Assembly: GCF_018069705.1 (NCBI RefSeq)
Contig: NZ_CP072943.1
Location: 186,001-250,000 of the forward strand
Source of the DNA: Aminithiophilus ramosus
Lineage (GTDB): Bacteria > Synergistota > Synergistia > Synergistales > Aminithiophilaceae
Length of the DNA stretch: 64,000 bases
Direction: 5' to 3'
Part shown: positions 62,371 to 64,000 of the stretch, in pieces
How positions within the stretch are numbered: the stretch's first letter is position 1
How the letters are laid out: each line of letters begins with the position of its first letter
The notes under the pieces: generated by a model
The model's database searches: none
Told to the model about the DNA's origin: nothing
What the model saw: only the letters and a program-made list of their open reading frames with translations
Program-made: the position numbers and the translations under genes

Positions 62371-62385
62371 GTATAGCGGCTAAAC
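62371..62385 (+). promoter_or_regulatory. MarR operator-like site upstream of second RND adaptor
   Basis: GTATAG-CGG-CTAAAC, 105 bases upstream of the adaptor ATG, matches the 6-3-6 motif at 60911 and 61421. Confidence 0.6.
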
Positions 62386-62489
62386 GGATTCGGCCCTTCT
62401 CTCCCGACGGCGCTTTTCGGGCAGGGCAAAAGGTGTCGGAACCCCTTTCGCCGGAGCGCGGATCTTTCAGGAAGGCCGCGGAAAGGAAG

Positions 62490-64000
62490 ATGAAGATGGC
62501 AAAGAAGACGAGAAGGGTCGTGGCCTTTTGCTGCGTCGCCGCGATCGCGGCGGCTGTCGCTTTTTTGTGTCTCGATCGACAGATCGTGGCCGTCGAGGGA
62601 GAGACCTCCTCGGTCTGGTCCAGGCCCGTCGGGATCGAAGAGGTCCGGTCCTCGCGGGAGGAAAGCCCCAACCGCTATCCCGTCGCGGTCCTGGCCTCGA
62701 AGGAGATTCCCCTCTCCTTCCGCGTCGGCGGTCCCCTGTCGGCCGTTTCCGTCCAGCCCGGCGACGCGGTCCGCCGGGGAGAGGTGCTCCTCGAGATCGA
62801 CGGCCGCGATTTCGACGATGCCCTGAGGACTCTGGAGGCCGAGAGGGAGGGGGCCTCCGCCGCCCTCGATCAGGCCCGCCTCGATCTGGATCGGGCCCGT
62901 CCTCTTCTGGCCGAGGGGGTCATCGCCCAGGCGGGTTTCGACAGCGCCCAGAACGCCTACAACCGGGCCTCCGTCGCCCTGCGCGGCGCCGAGAGCCGTC
63001 TTGCCGGGGCCCGGCACAGCCGGGAGGACTGCCGTCTCCGCGCCCCCTTCGACGGCGTCGTGGCGACGCGGGACGTCGACGTCCACCAGATGGTCTCGGC
63101 GGGGCAGACGGTTCTCACCCTTCTCGATCTCTCCCGCGTCGACGTCAGGGCCGACATCCCCGAAGGCGAGGTCGCCGGTCGGTTCCTGGCGGGAGGCGAG
63201 GAGGCCCTCGTCATCTTCATACTCCCTCCCCGATCGGGTCTTCCCCGTCTCCCTGAAGGAGTGGAACGCCGCGCCGGACAGGGCGACGGGAACCTACGGC
63301 GTGACCTTCACCCTCTCCCCTCCTCCGGCGCTGCGTCTTTTGCCGGGGATGACGGGAGAGCTGGCCTGGACCGAGGATAGGGGGAGGGGCGATCTGACCG
63401 TTCCCGCCGATGCCGTCGTCGCCGACGACGGGGGAGTTCCGACGGTCTTCGTCTTCGATCCGGCGACGTCGACGGTGTCGCGACGTCCCATCGACGTGGG
63501 GCCCTGCGGCGGTCCCGATCGCCTCGTCGTCCGAGGCGGCCTGGCCGAGCTGGAGGGGCTCCGTCCCCTCGGAATGGAGCTGGAGCCGATCTACGGTCAG
63601 AACGAGATCGTCGTGGCCTCCATCGGCCAGTTCGTCGTCAACCTTCTCCAGTCCCTGGCCATCGTCATCGGCCTTCTGCTGCTTTTCATGGGGTGGAGAA
63701 GCGGTCTTCTCATCGGCTTCTCGCTCCTGCTCACCCTTCTGGGCACCTTCATCGGCATGTTCCTCATGGGCGTGACGCTCCAGAAGGTCTCTCTGGGCGC
63801 CCTGATCCTCGCCCTGGGCATGCTCGTCGATAACGCCATCGTCGTCGTCGACGGCATGCTCGTCCGCATGGCGAGGGGAGAGGGACCTGAAGAGGCGGCC
63901 TGCTCCGTCGCGGCGGCGACGCAATGGCCCCTTCTGGGGGCGACGGCCGTGGCGATCCTGGCCTTTGCCTCCATCGGCCTGGCGCCGGGCAACGTGGGCG
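62490..64000 (+). pseudogene. Second RND adaptor, frameshifted and fused to a truncated RND pump
   Basis: The reading frame from ATG 62490 gives an adaptor (MKMAKKTRRVV anchor, FRVGGPLSAVSVQPGDAVRRGE, LRAPFDGVVATRDVD) closely related to the one at 56245. Near 63195-63225 the frame shifts by one; the original frame stops at 63380, while the other frame resumes adaptor sequence (LKEWNAAPDRATGTYGVTF, PGMTGEL). At about 63540-63556 this frame passes directly into RND pump sequence (LAELEGLRPLGMELEPIY) that corresponds to about residue 305 of the intact pump at 57391, and continues to the window edge. About 20 adaptor and 305 pump residues are missing, so a roughly 1-kb deletion is inferred. The product cannot work as adaptor or pump. 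Confidence 0.85.

Overview
The window is high-GC, gene-dense bacterial DNA, most probably from a member of the Synergistota (Synergistetes). The best single clue is the surface protein at 26473-28863, which ends in a Gly-rich GGCS motif, a hydrophobic helix and a basic tail, the layout of the Synergist-CTERM sorting signal. The abundance of amino-acid, peptide and nucleoside importers, M20 amidohydrolases and a TAXI-TRAP transporter fits the peptide-fermenting, Gram-negative lifestyle of that phylum. No rRNA, tRNA or CRISPR array was seen.

Left part (1-9.1 kb): the 5' part of a chemoreceptor gene, a complete IS5-family element with its CTAA target duplication, and a three-gene operon of a Mre11/SbcD-type nuclease, a Rad50/YhaN-type ATPase and a NYN/PIN-like nuclease. 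Two head-to-head copies of a roughly 147-bp MITE-like repeat follow.

9.1-26.4 kb is a ribose and nucleoside salvage island: a leftward ribokinase, then a rightward RbsBAC-type transporter operon with an M20 hydrolase and a LacI repressor (38-bp palindromic operator at its promoter), then a BMP-type nucleoside transporter with a nucleoside hydrolase, two more M20 hydrolases and a GATase1-like protein. Nucleosides taken up would be split to base and ribose, and ribose phosphorylated by the ribokinase.

26.4-37.8 kb reads leftward: a candidate metal-acquisition regulon. An ATP-grasp ligase, an MFS transporter and nikABCDE form one seven-gene run. The Synergist-CTERM protein and two tandem small-RNA-like units have separate promoters carrying the same operator (core TTTGATTCATCAAA or close variants) just downstream of the -10 box.

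38.1-46.9 kb is an oligopeptide ABC transporter followed by a beta-lactamase-fold hydrolase, an NlpC/P60 peptidase and a dipeptide epimerase, a set that fits uptake and recycling of murein peptides.

47-55.2 kb, behind a divergent LysR regulator, encodes an HMG-CoA lyase, a CoA-acylating aldehyde dehydrogenase, a TAXI-TRAP transporter and an iron-type alcohol dehydrogenase. Together these could degrade mevalonate without HMG-CoA reductase.

55.2-64 kb holds a TetR-controlled RND efflux operon and a second, MarR-controlled locus that is decaying: a frameshifted methyltransferase and a frameshifted RND adaptor fused by deletion to the middle of an RND pump. Five of five transporter operons have a hairpin immediately after the solute-binding-protein gene.
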